64,000 nt of DNA from Streptomyces albiflavescens (GTDB taxonomy: Bacteria > Actinomycetota > Actinomycetes > Streptomycetales > Streptomycetaceae). The notes below the pieces were generated by a model. It had not been told where the DNA came from. It made no database searches and was given only the letters and a program-made list of their open reading frames with translations. The position numbers were made by a program, and so were the translations under genes. Each line of letters begins with the position of its first letter. Position 1 is the stretch's first letter. The DNA lies in the NCBI RefSeq assembly GCF_014645835.1, contig NZ_BMMM01000004.1, positions 250,470 through 314,469 of the forward strand. Direction: 5' to 3'. Below are positions 45,126-53,101 of this stretch, piece by piece.

Positions 45126-46331
45126 TCAGCGCGGGACGGGCGACGGTTTCCGCGTCATGGAGCGGGCCACCGCCTTCGCTATCTTCTCGGCGTCGAGGGC
45201 GAGTTCGCGGAACATGCCGCTGATGGGGTTGGTGAAGCCGGTGAAGTACAGGCCGGGGGCGTTCCTGGGGGTGCGGGCGCCGTGCACGACGGGGCGTCCG
45301 CGGTCGTCGAGTACGCCGAGGTGCCCCACGACCCCCTCCAGCGCACGGACGTAACCCGTCGCGGCGATCACGACGTCCGGGCCGATGCGGTTGCCGTCGG
45401 CGAGGACGACCTTGCCGTCCTCGAATCCGTCCACCGCGGCCACGATCTCCACCCGGCCCTTGCGGACGGCGTCGATGAGGCCGACGTCCTGGACGGGGAT
45501 GGAGCCCTCGTTGACGCGGGAGTAGAGCCCGGTGTCGGGGCGGGGCAGCCCCTGGGCCGACAGGTCCGGCACGCTCAGCTTGGCCATCGGCCCGGCGAGT
45601 CGGTCGACGAGGCGCACCGGCAGCCGCCGTACGAGAACCCCGGTGAACTGGGCGGCCCAGCCGGCCGTCGAGCGACGCACGATGTGCGGGGCCGTGCGGA
45701 CCGAGAGCCGTACGCGTGAGGCGCCGCCCTCGATCAGGTCCACGGCGATCTCGGCGCCCGTGTTGCCGACGCCGACGACGAGGATGTCGCGACCGGCGTA
45801 GGGGGCGGGGTTGCGGTACTCGCCGGCGTGCAGGAGTTCGCCGGTGTAGGTGGCGCGGCCGGACCAGTCGGGCAGGTGGGGCGTGTGGTTGTAGCCGGTG
45901 GCGACGACCACCGCGCTGCCGGTCAGCTCGCGGCCGCCGGTGGCGTGCAGCAGCCAGCCGTCGCCGCCCGGCGCGGGCTCGATGCGCGAGACCTCGACGC
46001 CCGTGACGATCTCCAACTGGTGGTGTTCGGCGTACTTCTCCAGGTAGCGCACCACGTTGTCACGTGACACCCACCGCCCGAACGAGCGTGGCATCGCGAG
46101 GCCCGGCAGCGCGGACAGCCGTCGCGTCGTGTGCAGGTGCAGCCGGTCGTAGTGGCGCCGCCAGGACGCCCCGACCTTGTCGGACTTCTCCAGCACGACG
46201 GCCCGTACGCCCTGGGCGCGCAGCGCGTAGGCCGCCGCGAGTCCACCGGGGCCGCCGCCGATCACGTACACGGGGCGGTCTTCGTGGGTCGGCACCGTGC
46301 GGGGCGTCGAAGAAGCAGTCGAGTCGGCCAT
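45126..46331 (-). CDS. Flavin-containing monooxygenase (class B type)
   Basis: 401 aa. FAD motif YVIGGGPGGLAAAYAL (about 23-38), a recognisable FMO/BVMO-like element TYTGELLHAGEY (FxGxxxHxxxY with Tyr replacing Phe), then NADPH motif VVGVGNTGAEIAVDL. Oxygenates a nucleophilic or ketone substrate. Could be the pathway's Baeyer-Villiger step, but the consensus is imperfect. Divergent from the DoxX gene, which has an island operator. Confidence 0.85.
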   Translation of the reverse strand: MADSTASSTPRTVPTHEDRPVYVIGGGPGGLAAAYALRAQGVRAVVLEKSDKVGASWRRHYDRLHLHTTRRLSALPGLAMPRSFGRWVSRDNVVRYLEKYAEHHQLEIVTGVEVSRIEPAPGGDGWLLHATGGRELTGSAVVVATGYNHTPHLPDWSGRATYTGELLHAGEYRNPAPYAGRDILVVGVGNTGAEIAVDLIEGGASRVRLSVRTAPHIVRRSTAGWAAQFTGVLVRRLPVRLVDRLAGPMAKLSVPDLSAQGLPRPDTGLYSRVNEGSIPVQDVGLIDAVRKGRVEIVAAVDGFEDGKVVLADGNRIGPDVVIAATGYVRALEGVVGHLGVLDDRGRPVVHGARTPRNAPGLYFTGFTNPISGMFRELALDAEKIAKAVARSMTRKPSPVPR

Positions 46332-46512
46332 GAGCGCGAGCGTAATCACGCCCCTGCTTGATAGGTCTCGGTCAAGACCGGAATCGGTTGCGAACTGATC
46401 ACGGGTGTAGGAGGAGTGGGTGGGGCCGGTGGCGTAGGTCACTTGGTTGTGCGTGGGGTGTGCAGAGGCGACTGGCTCCCGCCTCTTGCGTAGGCCTGCT
46501 CCGTACGCTGAA

Positions 46513-46527
46513 CTGACGTACCGTCAG
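46513..46527. promoter_or_regulatory. Island operator, DoxX/DUF35 promoter
   Basis: CTGACGTACCGTCAG: one mismatch to a palindrome. 30 bp upstream of the DoxX ATG; may also control the divergent monooxygenase, whose start is 182 bp away. Confidence 0.68.
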
Positions 46528-46556
46528 ATTTGGTAAGTGCGGCAGGAGGTTCGGCC

Positions 46557-47009
46557 ATGGACACGATCTGGCTCAGCGGGGCGGAGTGGCTGGCCGTGCT
46601 GCGGATCGGGCTCGGGCTGTGGTGGCTGGAGAGCTGGCGGCACAAGGACAAGAAGGGCTGGTTCGAACGCGGGACCGGGATCGCGTGGGCGGCGGACGTC
46701 GCGGCCAAGCATCGGTGGAACGCGGTGCGCGCGGGCTTCGACGTGGTGGTCGCGCCGCGCCCGCGGACGATGGCGTACGTCGTCGTGTACGCCGAATTGG
46801 CCCTCGGGCTCGGCCTGGTCGCCGGACTGCTGACGCCGATATCACTGGTCGGGGGGCTGCTCCTGAACGTCCTCTATCTCGTCCTCATGATCCACGACTG
46901 GGCCGAGCAGGGGCAGAACTCGATGATGGCGCTGATCTCGGTGGTCGGGCTGTTCGGAATGTCGTGGCAGACGTGGTCGCTGGACAGCGCGATCGGACTG
47001 TTCCAGTGA
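46557..47009 (+). CDS. DoxX-family membrane protein
   Basis: 150 aa with three or four membrane helices (EWLAVLRIGLGLWWLESWR, AYVVVYAELALGLGLVAGLL, LVGGLLLNVLYLVLMIHDW). DoxX proteins are small integral membrane oxidoreductase-like subunits. ATG at 46557 has a strong AGGAGGT Shine-Dalgarno. Overlaps the DUF35 gene by 4 bp (GTGA). Confidence 0.82.
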   Translation: MDTIWLSGAEWLAVLRIGLGLWWLESWRHKDKKGWFERGTGIAWAADVAAKHRWNAVRAGFDVVVAPRPRTMAYVVVYAELALGLGLVAGLLTPISLVGGLLLNVLYLVLMIHDWAEQGQNSMMALISVVGLFGMSWQTWSLDSAIGLFQ

Positions 47010-47434
47010 GCGCGGGGTTCGACGTGCCCGAGGTGGACCCGTTCACCCGCCCCTACTGGGACGGAGCGGCACAGGGGCGGCTGCTGGTACGGCGCTGCGG
47101 TGGGTGCGGGCGGGCCCATCACTATCCGCGGGAGTTCTGCCCGTACTGCTGGAGCGAGGACGTGGAGTGGGAGCGGGCGAGCGGCCGGGCCTCGCTCTAC
47201 ACCTGGTCCGTCGTCCACCGCAACGACCTGCCGCCGTTCGGCGAGCGTGTGCCGTACGTCGCGGCCGTCGTCGATCTCGCGGAGGGCCCCCGGATGATGA
47301 CCGAGGTGGTGGAGTGCGCGGAAGACGCGCTGGGCGTCGGGATGGAGCTGGAGGTCGCCTTCCGCGCGGGGGTGCCGGTCTTCCGGCCCCGGACGCCGCT
47401 TCCCCCGGGCTCGCCGGGCGTGAGTCCGGCGTGA
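47006..47434 (+). CDS. DUF35 OB-fold / Zn-ribbon protein (ChsH2 C-terminal-like)
   Basis: 142 aa. Rubredoxin-like zinc ribbon CGGCGRAHHYPREFCPYC (32-49, four Cys), then an OB fold (SGRASLYTWSVVHRN, PYVAAVVDLAEGPRMMTEVV). DUF35 proteins bind acyl-CoA and form complexes with Ltp thiolase-fold enzymes or hydratases, as ChsH2 with ChsH1/Ltp2. GTG start overlaps the DoxX stop. The matching Ltp may be at 51799 or 62243. Confidence 0.87.
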   Translation: MSAGFDVPEVDPFTRPYWDGAAQGRLLVRRCGGCGRAHHYPREFCPYCWSEDVEWERASGRASLYTWSVVHRNDLPPFGERVPYVAAVVDLAEGPRMMTEVVECAEDALGVGMELEVAFRAGVPVFRPRTPLPPGSPGVSPA

Positions 47435-47495
47435 GCCGACGGTGCGGGGTCCCCCCGGGGTGGGCCCCCTACGGCCGACGCGTTTCAATGGCCGG

Positions 47496-48113
47496 ATGGC
47501 TGATGTCCATGAGCACCACGCGACCCATCCCTCCCCCGAGCTGAGCGGTCACGGTCTGCGGCTGCGCCTCTGGAACGCGGCGTCCGACGCCGACGTCGCG
47601 GCGTATCTGCGCGGGCTGTCCGACCCGGAGTTCCAGCGCTGGAACACTCCGCTCAGGATGATCCGGGACCTCGACGGCGCGCGGGAGTCGCTCCGCTCGC
47701 GCACCGAGAGCACGGCGGACGGTACCGGGTTCCCCTTCTGCGTCGAGGACGCGGACACCGGAGCGATCCTCGGCCACATCGGCGTCAACGACATCAACCA
47801 CGTCATGAGCCGTGCCATCGTCGGCTACTGGGTCCTCCCCGAGGCCCGCGGCCGCCAGGTCGCCACCCGCGCCCTGGCTCTCGCCGCCCGCTACGGCTTC
47901 ACCGACCTCGGCCTGCACCGTCTGGAACTGGGCCATGCCGTCGGCCACGAGGTGTCCTGCCGCGTCGCCGAGCGCTGCGGATTCCGGTACGAGGGGACGC
48001 TGCGGGGCTCGATGTTCGAGGCGGGGCGGCATGACGCGTTCCGTGACGAGCATCTGCACGCGCGGCTGGCGACGGATCCCGAGCCGCACCTGGGGCTGCC
48101 GGAGGTGTCATAA
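47496..48113 (+). CDS. GNAT-family N-acetyltransferase (RimJ/RimL-like)
   Basis: 205 aa. GNAT fold of the RimJ/RimL type: GHIGVNDINHVMSRAIVGYW, then the acetyl-CoA motif LPEARGRQVATRALALAARY (about 113-132), then RVAERCGFRYEGTLRGSMFE. Its 3' end (coding PHLGLPEVS) closely resembles the 31-bp tandem repeat that follows the stop, which appears to be derived from it. Confidence 0.83.
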   Translation: MADVHEHHATHPSPELSGHGLRLRLWNAASDADVAAYLRGLSDPEFQRWNTPLRMIRDLDGARESLRSRTESTADGTGFPFCVEDADTGAILGHIGVNDINHVMSRAIVGYWVLPEARGRQVATRALALAARYGFTDLGLHRLELGHAVGHEVSCRVAERCGFRYEGTLRGSMFEAGRHDAFRDEHLHARLATDPEPHLGLPEVS

Positions 48114-48296
48114 TGCCGCATCCGGGACTGCCGGAGCGCCGTAATGCCGCATCCGGGACTGCCGGAGCGCCGTAATGCCGCATCCGGGACTGCCGGAGCG
48201 CCGTAATGCCGCATCCGGGACTGCCGGAGCGCCGTAATGCCGCATCCGGGACTGCCGGAGCGCCGTAAAGCCGCACCCGGGACTGCCGGAGGCGTG
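48111..48296. repeat. 31-bp tandem repeat, five perfect copies plus one degenerate
   Basis: Units of TAATGCCGCATCCGGGACTG plus CCGGAGCGCCG begin at 48111, 48142, 48173, 48204 and 48235. A sixth altered unit is at 48266. Each contains potential CCGGA/TCCGG pairing and a TAA. The first begins at the acetyltransferase stop codon. The period is not divisible by three. Confidence 0.97.
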
Positions 48297-48340
48297 GTAA
48301 ATCGGAGGCGCGGCGCGGTGGGCCCACGGGATCATGGGAC

Positions 48341-49207
48341 ATGGACTCTGGTGCGTACGACTGGCAGCTCACCCATGACCTGGACGCCTTCCTCGGACGG
48401 GCCGGGGAGTTCCTTCGCTCGCGGCCCGCGGAGCACACCGTGGCGCTGACGGTGACGGACGCGTTGCGCCGGCGCGGGCCGCACGGGTTCGGGGAGGGGA
48501 CGCCGGTCTTCGGGTTCCTGGAGCGGGAGGGTTCCGTACGGGCGACCTTCTTCCGGACACCGCCGTACCAGCTGAGCGTCACACCGCTGTCCGAGGAGGA
48601 CGCGGACGCCCTCGCCGCCCGGCTCGCGGACGCGGGGCACAGCCCGCCCGGGGTCTCCGCCGACCGCGCCACCGCCACGGTCTTCGCCGAGGCCTGGCAG
48701 CGGCGGGCGGGAGCCACGGTCACGCTCCGGCGACAGGAGCGGCTGTACCGCCTCGGCACCCTGACGCCGCCCGAGCCCGCGCCGCCCGGCCGGGCCAGGG
48801 TCGCGACCGAGGCCGACCGGGACCAACTCGCCCGCTGGTGGGCGAAGTTCACCGAGATCATCGGCGATCGCAGCTCGCGCGACGCCGGCGCCTGGGCCGA
48901 CGACCGGATCTCGTACGGCGGCGTCACCCTCTGGGAGACCCCCGACGGCACCCCCGTCTCCATGGCCGGCGCGACCGCGCAGGTCGCCGGGCAGATCCGC
49001 GTCGCCCCCGTCTACACCCCGGCCCACCTTCGCGGCCACGGTTACGCGGGCGCCGCCACCGCCGAGGTCAGCCGCGTCGCGCTCGCCTCCGGAGCCGAGG
49101 AGGTACTGCTCTTCACCGACCTCGCCAATCCCACCAGCAACGGCCTCTACCAGCGCATCGGCTACCGCCCGGTCTCGGACTTCGCGACGTACGACTTCAC
49201 GGCGTAG
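48341..49207 (+). CDS. GNAT-type acetyltransferase, two-domain
   Basis: 288 aa. N-terminal half with little similarity (helical, LTHDLDAFLGRAGEFLRSRP) and C-terminal GNAT domain: VAGQIRVAPVYTPAHLRGHG (CoA loop RGHGYAGA about 232-239) and FTDLANPTSNGLYQRIGYRP. The target is unknown. ATG is supported by the run of normal codons after a 180-bp repeat region. Confidence 0.83.
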   Translation: MDSGAYDWQLTHDLDAFLGRAGEFLRSRPAEHTVALTVTDALRRRGPHGFGEGTPVFGFLEREGSVRATFFRTPPYQLSVTPLSEEDADALAARLADAGHSPPGVSADRATATVFAEAWQRRAGATVTLRRQERLYRLGTLTPPEPAPPGRARVATEADRDQLARWWAKFTEIIGDRSSRDAGAWADDRISYGGVTLWETPDGTPVSMAGATAQVAGQIRVAPVYTPAHLRGHGYAGAATAEVSRVALASGAEEVLLFTDLANPTSNGLYQRIGYRPVSDFATYDFTA

Positions 49208-49208
49208 G

Positions 49209-49394
49209 ACTGCGGGGGGCGTGGGACTGCGGGCACATGAGACTGCAGGACGTGGGACTGCAGGACGTACGACCGCGGGACGTGGGACTGCAGGACGTGG
49301 GACTGCAGGACGTACGACCGCGGGACATGCGACTGCGGGCACATGAGACTGCGTGACATGCGACTGCAGGACCTACGACCGCGGGACGTACGAC
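49209..49394. repeat. Degenerate 15-bp repeat array (GACTGCAGGACGTGG type)
   Basis: About a dozen imperfect units related to GACTGCAGGACGTGG / GACCGCGGGACGTAC fill most of the gap between the acetyltransferase and the convergent PdxH-like gene. One unit near 49232 and another near 49337 have an extra base. Confidence 0.85.
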
Positions 49395-49395
49395 G

Positions 49396-50058
49396 TCAAG
49401 GCCACAGCAGCTCCTTGAGCCAGCCGGCGGCGTCCGCGTCGCGGCGGTATGTGAGGCGTACGTGCCGCCGCCGGGCGTCGCCCTGGAAGAACTCCACCTC
49501 GTCCGGCTGGAGGCGGTAGAGGTTCCAGGTGGGGGCGGGTGCATCCGGCTCCAGCCGGGCCCGTTCCCACGCCGCGTCCGACGCCCGCGCCAACTCCTCC
49601 CGCGACGGCAGGACTTCGCTCTGCCGGCCGACCAGCGCGGCGGCCAGCGCACCCGTGGAACGGGCGTGCAGGTCGGCCTGGCCCTCCTCCGGCGGCGCGA
49701 CGGCGACGGGGCCACGCAGCCGGACCTGTCGCCCTTGCGCGGGCCAGTAGAAGCCGAGGGCGGCATAAGGGCGGGCGGCCAGCTGCCGCCCCTTGCGGCT
49801 CGTCGCGTGCGTCGCGAACGACCAGCCGTCCGCGTCCGCGCCGTGCAGCATCACGATGCGGACGTCGGGCAGGCCCTCCTCGTCCGACGTCGCCAGCGAC
49901 ATCGTGTGCGGCTCCGGCTGCCCGGCCGCCACGGCCTCCGCGAACCACCGCGTGAACAGGGCCAACGGCTCCTCCGGCGCCACTTCCGGCTCGAAGCCGG
50001 GCAGCTCCGTGTCCCACACCCGCAGCGATCTCAGCAGCTCATGAAGATCCGGTTCCAT
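49396..50058 (-). CDS. Pyridoxamine 5'-phosphate oxidase-family protein (PdxH-like)
   Basis: 220 aa. Split-barrel FMN protein: PHTMSLATSDEEGLPDVRIV (about 50-69), FATHATSRKGRQL near 82-94 and FYWPAQGRQVRLRGPVAV near 102-119; the C-terminal dimerisation part reads NLYRLQPDEVEFFQGDARRR. Ends LKELLWP, without the basic residue pair seen at canonical PdxH ends (R-L-x-P), so true PNP/PMP oxidase activity is not assured. ATG just downstream of a 13-bp palindromic repeat array. Confidence 0.83.
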   Translation of the reverse strand: MEPDLHELLRSLRVWDTELPGFEPEVAPEEPLALFTRWFAEAVAAGQPEPHTMSLATSDEEGLPDVRIVMLHGADADGWSFATHATSRKGRQLAARPYAALGFYWPAQGRQVRLRGPVAVAPPEEGQADLHARSTGALAAALVGRQSEVLPSREELARASDAAWERARLEPDAPAPTWNLYRLQPDEVEFFQGDARRRHVRLTYRRDADAAGWLKELLWP

Positions 50059-50085
50059 GCCCCGAGTATCACTCGCGGGTCCGGC

Positions 50086-50160
50086 ACAGCTGTCCGACAC
50101 AGCTGTCCGACACAGCTGTCCGACACAGCTGTCCGACACAGCTGTCCGACACAGCTGTGC
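50086..50160. repeat. 13-bp palindromic repeat, five copies plus remnant
   Basis: Unit ACAGCTGTCCGAC repeated exactly at 50086, 50099, 50112, 50125 and 50138, followed by a partial. Each has the palindrome ACAGCTGT. The array starts 28 bp upstream of the PdxH-like start, so it may affect transcription of that gene. Confidence 0.95.
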
Positions 50161-50212
50161 CGGCGGCTCCCCGGCAGTTCCACGTCCAGGTCTGCAGGGC
50201 CCGCCGCAGTTG

Positions 50213-50399
50213 ATGAGCACGGAGGAAGGCCGCAATCCGGTCTTCGTCGAGAACCGGGGAGGCAGTACGTTGATCTCCGAGCCGGAGCAGGTCCACGGAC
50301 TTCTTCGATCTGTTCGGCATGCTGCCTGCCCAGGCACTCACGCCTGGGGAGTCCGCAGAAGTCGCAGAAGTCATCGAGAGGAAAGCGGGGCGACTGTGA
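50213..50399 (+). pseudogene. Remnant of XRE/DUF5753-type regulator, frameshifted
   Basis: The frame MSTEEGRNPVFVENRGG, then STLISEPEQVHG resembles the C-terminal ligand/dimer part of Scr1-like XRE regulators (DUF5753). Immediately after VH the reading continues correctly only in the next frame: DFFDLFGMLPAQALTPGES, then AEVIERKAGRL and a stop at 50397-50399. One extra G near 50299 explains the shift. No HTH domain precedes, so only the 3' part remains. Confidence 0.6.
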
Positions 50400-50479
50400 A
50401 CGCGACCGAATTCGCCTGGTTCAAGTCGAGTTGCAGCACCAACGAGGGCGGCGCCTGCTTCCTCCGCACCGTCCGTTGA
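50396..50479 (+). pseudogene. Truncated DUF397 partner gene
   Basis: GTG at 50396 overlaps the preceding stop (GTGA) and encodes only VNATEFAWFKSSCSTNEGG plus 8 residues before TGA. Full DUF397 proteins (about 60-80 aa, paired with DUF5753 regulators) continue through a V-R-D-S-K/D-P motif that is missing here. The truncation lies next to the lipoprotein start. Confidence 0.6.
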
Positions 50480-51792
50480 GGCCCAGGCCCATAACGGGCG
50501 CCGCACTCACCGGCGCCCTCCTGCTCGGCCTCACCGCATGCGGCGTCGGGAAGCCGTCGCCCTGGATCACCGCGCCCGAGGTCTTCTATCTGCGTCCCCT
50601 CGGTGACAAGTCCGGGCCCTCGGACAAGGAGCCCTTCCATCTCAGGGCCGAGGACGGCAGAGGCGCAGGCGGTCGTCGGCTTACCGCGGACGTAGTGGGC
50701 GGCTCGGAACATGCTGTCCGGCTGCGCGGGAGCGGCGGCTGCAAGGGTGGTGCCACGCACGTCACGTGTGAGGTCGGCGCCGAGTACAACAACTGGGCGG
50801 ACTTGGCGCGCGTCTCCCCGGTCGCCGCCAAGGGCAGCAAGCCCGGTGACACGGGCGTCGTGCGCTTCACGTACACCACGAAGGACGGGAAGAGGCTCAC
50901 CGCACGTACCCGGTTCGTGGTCGGTGAGCCCGTGGTCGAGGCGCTCGTCCCCAAGTTGCTGGAGCACGTCAGTCCGGGCGCCGAGGTGACCAGCCCCGTC
51001 GTCGTCCGGAACACCGGCGAGGTGCCGGTCGTGGGGCTGGGACTGGAACTCAGCTCCGGCGGGCTGGAGTTCGAGAAACAGTATGCCAATTGCCGCTACC
51101 CGGAGATCAGCCACCACCACATCGCGGTGTGCCGTTTCCCGGACCTGCGGATCGCGCCGGGGGAGGCCGTCGTCCTCAGGCCGGCCCTGCGGCTGCGCGC
51201 CCCGAAGACGCAGATGTACACCTCCTTCGGCCGCGACGTCTGGGCCCTGGACATGGGCCCGGGCCAGTACGGCAGCTATCCGAAGGGCGGCGACCACGGC
51301 GACGGCCCTACCCTCGAGGCCGAGGTCACCAAGGACACGAAGGGCACCTTCGGGAAGGGCGGCGGTCCCACGTACCTGGCCCTCGACACCCACGCCGACT
51401 ACGAGGTCTCCGACGTCGACCTGCACGGCGCCCCCGGCACCAAGCGCACGCTCCGCCTCACCGTCCGCAACAACGGCCCCGCCGACTCCGGTTCCTCCAC
51501 CCAGCTGGTGTTCAGCCCTCCCTTCGGTCTGACCCTGCTGAAGCAGCCCATGGAGGAGTACGACGACGACGTCTTCAGGCCCTACTGCGAGAGCAATGGC
51601 TTCGCGTACACCTGTGACGTCGGCGCACTCGGGCCGGGAAAGTCCCGCACCTTCGAGTTCACCGTGCGCCTCGGCGACCCGGGGGAGGGGACTGTCGGCC
51701 TCCTGGACAAGGACCCGCCCAGCGAGTTCGACTCCGGCCGCCACGACCCGAACCCGTCCAATGACGAGGCGACCATCACGGTAGGGCCCTAG
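50476..51792 (+). CDS. Secreted lipoprotein with beta-sandwich repeats (DUF11-like)
   Basis: 438 aa. TTG start overlapping the truncated DUF397 stop; signal peptide RPITGAALTGALLLGLTAC with lipobox Cys at about 21. The mature protein contains repeated Ig-like units, with a conserved hydrophobic pattern such as SPVVVRNTGEVPVVGLGLEL and TLRLTVRNNGPADSGSSTQL, typical of DUF11/CARDB adhesion-like repeats. Fused reading of the DUF397 end and this start suggests the locus was rearranged. Function unknown. Confidence 0.72.
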   Translation: MRPRPITGAALTGALLLGLTACGVGKPSPWITAPEVFYLRPLGDKSGPSDKEPFHLRAEDGRGAGGRRLTADVVGGSEHAVRLRGSGGCKGGATHVTCEVGAEYNNWADLARVSPVAAKGSKPGDTGVVRFTYTTKDGKRLTARTRFVVGEPVVEALVPKLLEHVSPGAEVTSPVVVRNTGEVPVVGLGLELSSGGLEFEKQYANCRYPEISHHHIAVCRFPDLRIAPGEAVVLRPALRLRAPKTQMYTSFGRDVWALDMGPGQYGSYPKGGDHGDGPTLEAEVTKDTKGTFGKGGGPTYLALDTHADYEVSDVDLHGAPGTKRTLRLTVRNNGPADSGSSTQLVFSPPFGLTLLKQPMEEYDDDVFRPYCESNGFAYTCDVGALGPGKSRTFEFTVRLGDPGEGTVGLLDKDPPSEFDSGRHDPNPSNDEATITVGP

Positions 51793-51798
51793 ACCCGC

Positions 51799-52989
51799 TC
51801 AGCCCCGGCCCAGCACCACCGTCCCCGACGAGCAGAACCAGCCCCCGGTGCCGGAGGCCACGGCCAACTGCGGCAGCCCCCCGTCCGGCCTCCGCACCTG
51901 CCGCCCCTCGCCCGCCTCCCCGCGCAGTTGACGCACGGCCTCGACGATCAGGAACAGCCCGCGCATCCCGGGGTGTTGGGCCGACAGCCCGCCCCCGTCG
52001 GTGTTCACCGGCAGCTCCCCGCCCACCAGCAGACGCCCCTTCCCGGCGTCCACGAACGCACCCCCCTCGCCCTTCGCGCAGAAACCGAGATCCTCCAGGG
52101 TCACGAGCGTCATGTAGGTGAAGGCGTCGTAGATCTCGGCGAGGTCGATCTCCTCCGGGCTCACCCCAGCCCGCTGGAACGCCAGCCGGCCGCTCACCGC
52201 CGCCGGGGACACCGTGAAGTCCTCCCACTCGGACATGGTGGTGTGCGAGACATGCTCGCCGGTGCCGAGGATCCACACCGGGTTCGTACGGCAGTCGCGT
52301 ACGTACTCCTCGGCCGCGAGCAGCACCGCCGCGCCGCCGTCGGAGCGGATGCAGCAGTGCAGCTTGGTGAAGGGGTCCGCGATCATCGAGCCCGACAGGA
52401 CGTCGTCGACGGTGATCGGGTCGCGGAACATCGCCTCCGGGTTCGCCGCCGCGTTCGCGCGTGCCTGGACGGCGACCGAGGCGAGCTGTTCCGGCGTCGT
52501 GCCGTACTGGTGCATGTGGCGGCGCGCGGCCATCGCGTACTTGGCGATGAGCGTGTGGCCGTACGGGACCTCGAATTGCAGCGGGCCGCGCGCGCCGAAG
52601 GAGAGGTTTCCCGTGCGCCGACCCGCCTTGACGTCCGCGCGAGCCGTCGAACCGTAGACGAGCAGCACCGCGTTCGCGTGGCCCGCCGCGATGGCGTCCG
52701 CCGCGTGCGCCGCCATGACCTCCCAGGTGGAGCCGCCGACCGAGGTGGAGTCGACCCACGTGGGCTTCAGGCCCAGGTATTCGGCCACCTCTATGGGGGC
52801 CAGGGTGCCCAGGCCCGCCGACGCGAAGCCGTCGATCACCGACCGGTCCAGACCCGAGTCGGTCAGCGCGCGGCGGGCCGCCTGGGCGTGCAGGGCGTAC
52901 GGGGTCGCCTCGTCCACCCGGCCGCAGTCGGAGAGGGCTATGCCGACGACGGCGACCTTCCGCTGTCCTGTCCGCTGTCCTGGAGTCAT
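51799..52989 (-). CDS. Lipid-transfer-protein-like thiolase/aldolase (Ltp)
   Basis: 396 aa thiolase fold of the Ltp/SCP2 thiolase branch: VAVVGIALSDCGRVDE, VDSTSVGGSTWEVMAAHAAD (about 79-98), C-terminal GGGLSAQHPGMRG. The nucleophile region reads T-S-V-G-G-S where classical thiolases have the reactive Cys, consistent with Ltp-type retro-aldolases. Likely cleaves a steroid-type or beta-hydroxyacyl-CoA intermediate. An island operator is 5 bp upstream. Confidence 0.87.
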   Translation of the reverse strand: MTPGQRTGQRKVAVVGIALSDCGRVDEATPYALHAQAARRALTDSGLDRSVIDGFASAGLGTLAPIEVAEYLGLKPTWVDSTSVGGSTWEVMAAHAADAIAAGHANAVLLVYGSTARADVKAGRRTGNLSFGARGPLQFEVPYGHTLIAKYAMAARRHMHQYGTTPEQLASVAVQARANAAANPEAMFRDPITVDDVLSGSMIADPFTKLHCCIRSDGGAAVLLAAEEYVRDCRTNPVWILGTGEHVSHTTMSEWEDFTVSPAAVSGRLAFQRAGVSPEEIDLAEIYDAFTYMTLVTLEDLGFCAKGEGGAFVDAGKGRLLVGGELPVNTDGGGLSAQHPGMRGLFLIVEAVRQLRGEAGEGRQVRRPDGGLPQLAVASGTGGWFCSSGTVVLGRG

Positions 52990-52993
52990 GAAT

Positions 52994-53008
52994 CTGACGG
53001 TACATCAG
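52994..53008. promoter_or_regulatory. Island operator, Ltp promoter
   Basis: CTGACGGTACATCAG: imperfect palindrome between the divergent Ltp and acyl-CoA dehydrogenase genes. Confidence 0.65.
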
Positions 53009-53067
53009 ATAAGTCCTCCGCCGGGAGGTGGTCGCACCCCTGTGCATCTGCCACCCCTCGCCCTAAC

Positions 53068-53082
53068 ATGACGGCCCGTCAG
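53068..53082. promoter_or_regulatory. Island operator, acyl-CoA dehydrogenase promoter
   Basis: ATGACGGCCCGTCAG: right half consensus, left half one change, 20 bp before the dehydrogenase ATG and 60 bp from the Ltp-side site. Confidence 0.68.
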
Positions 53083-53101
53083 ATCCGGGAGGAGCCCACC
53101 C

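Noticed and set aside
48111..48296. CRISPR-like array
   Set aside because: The 31-bp units are contiguous with no spacers and carry the acetyltransferase stop codon; no Cas genes nearby.
49162..49359. 65-codon repeat peptide LQSHV/PRSYV
   Set aside because: No ribosome-binding site, made wholly of the 15-bp array; more likely non-coding.
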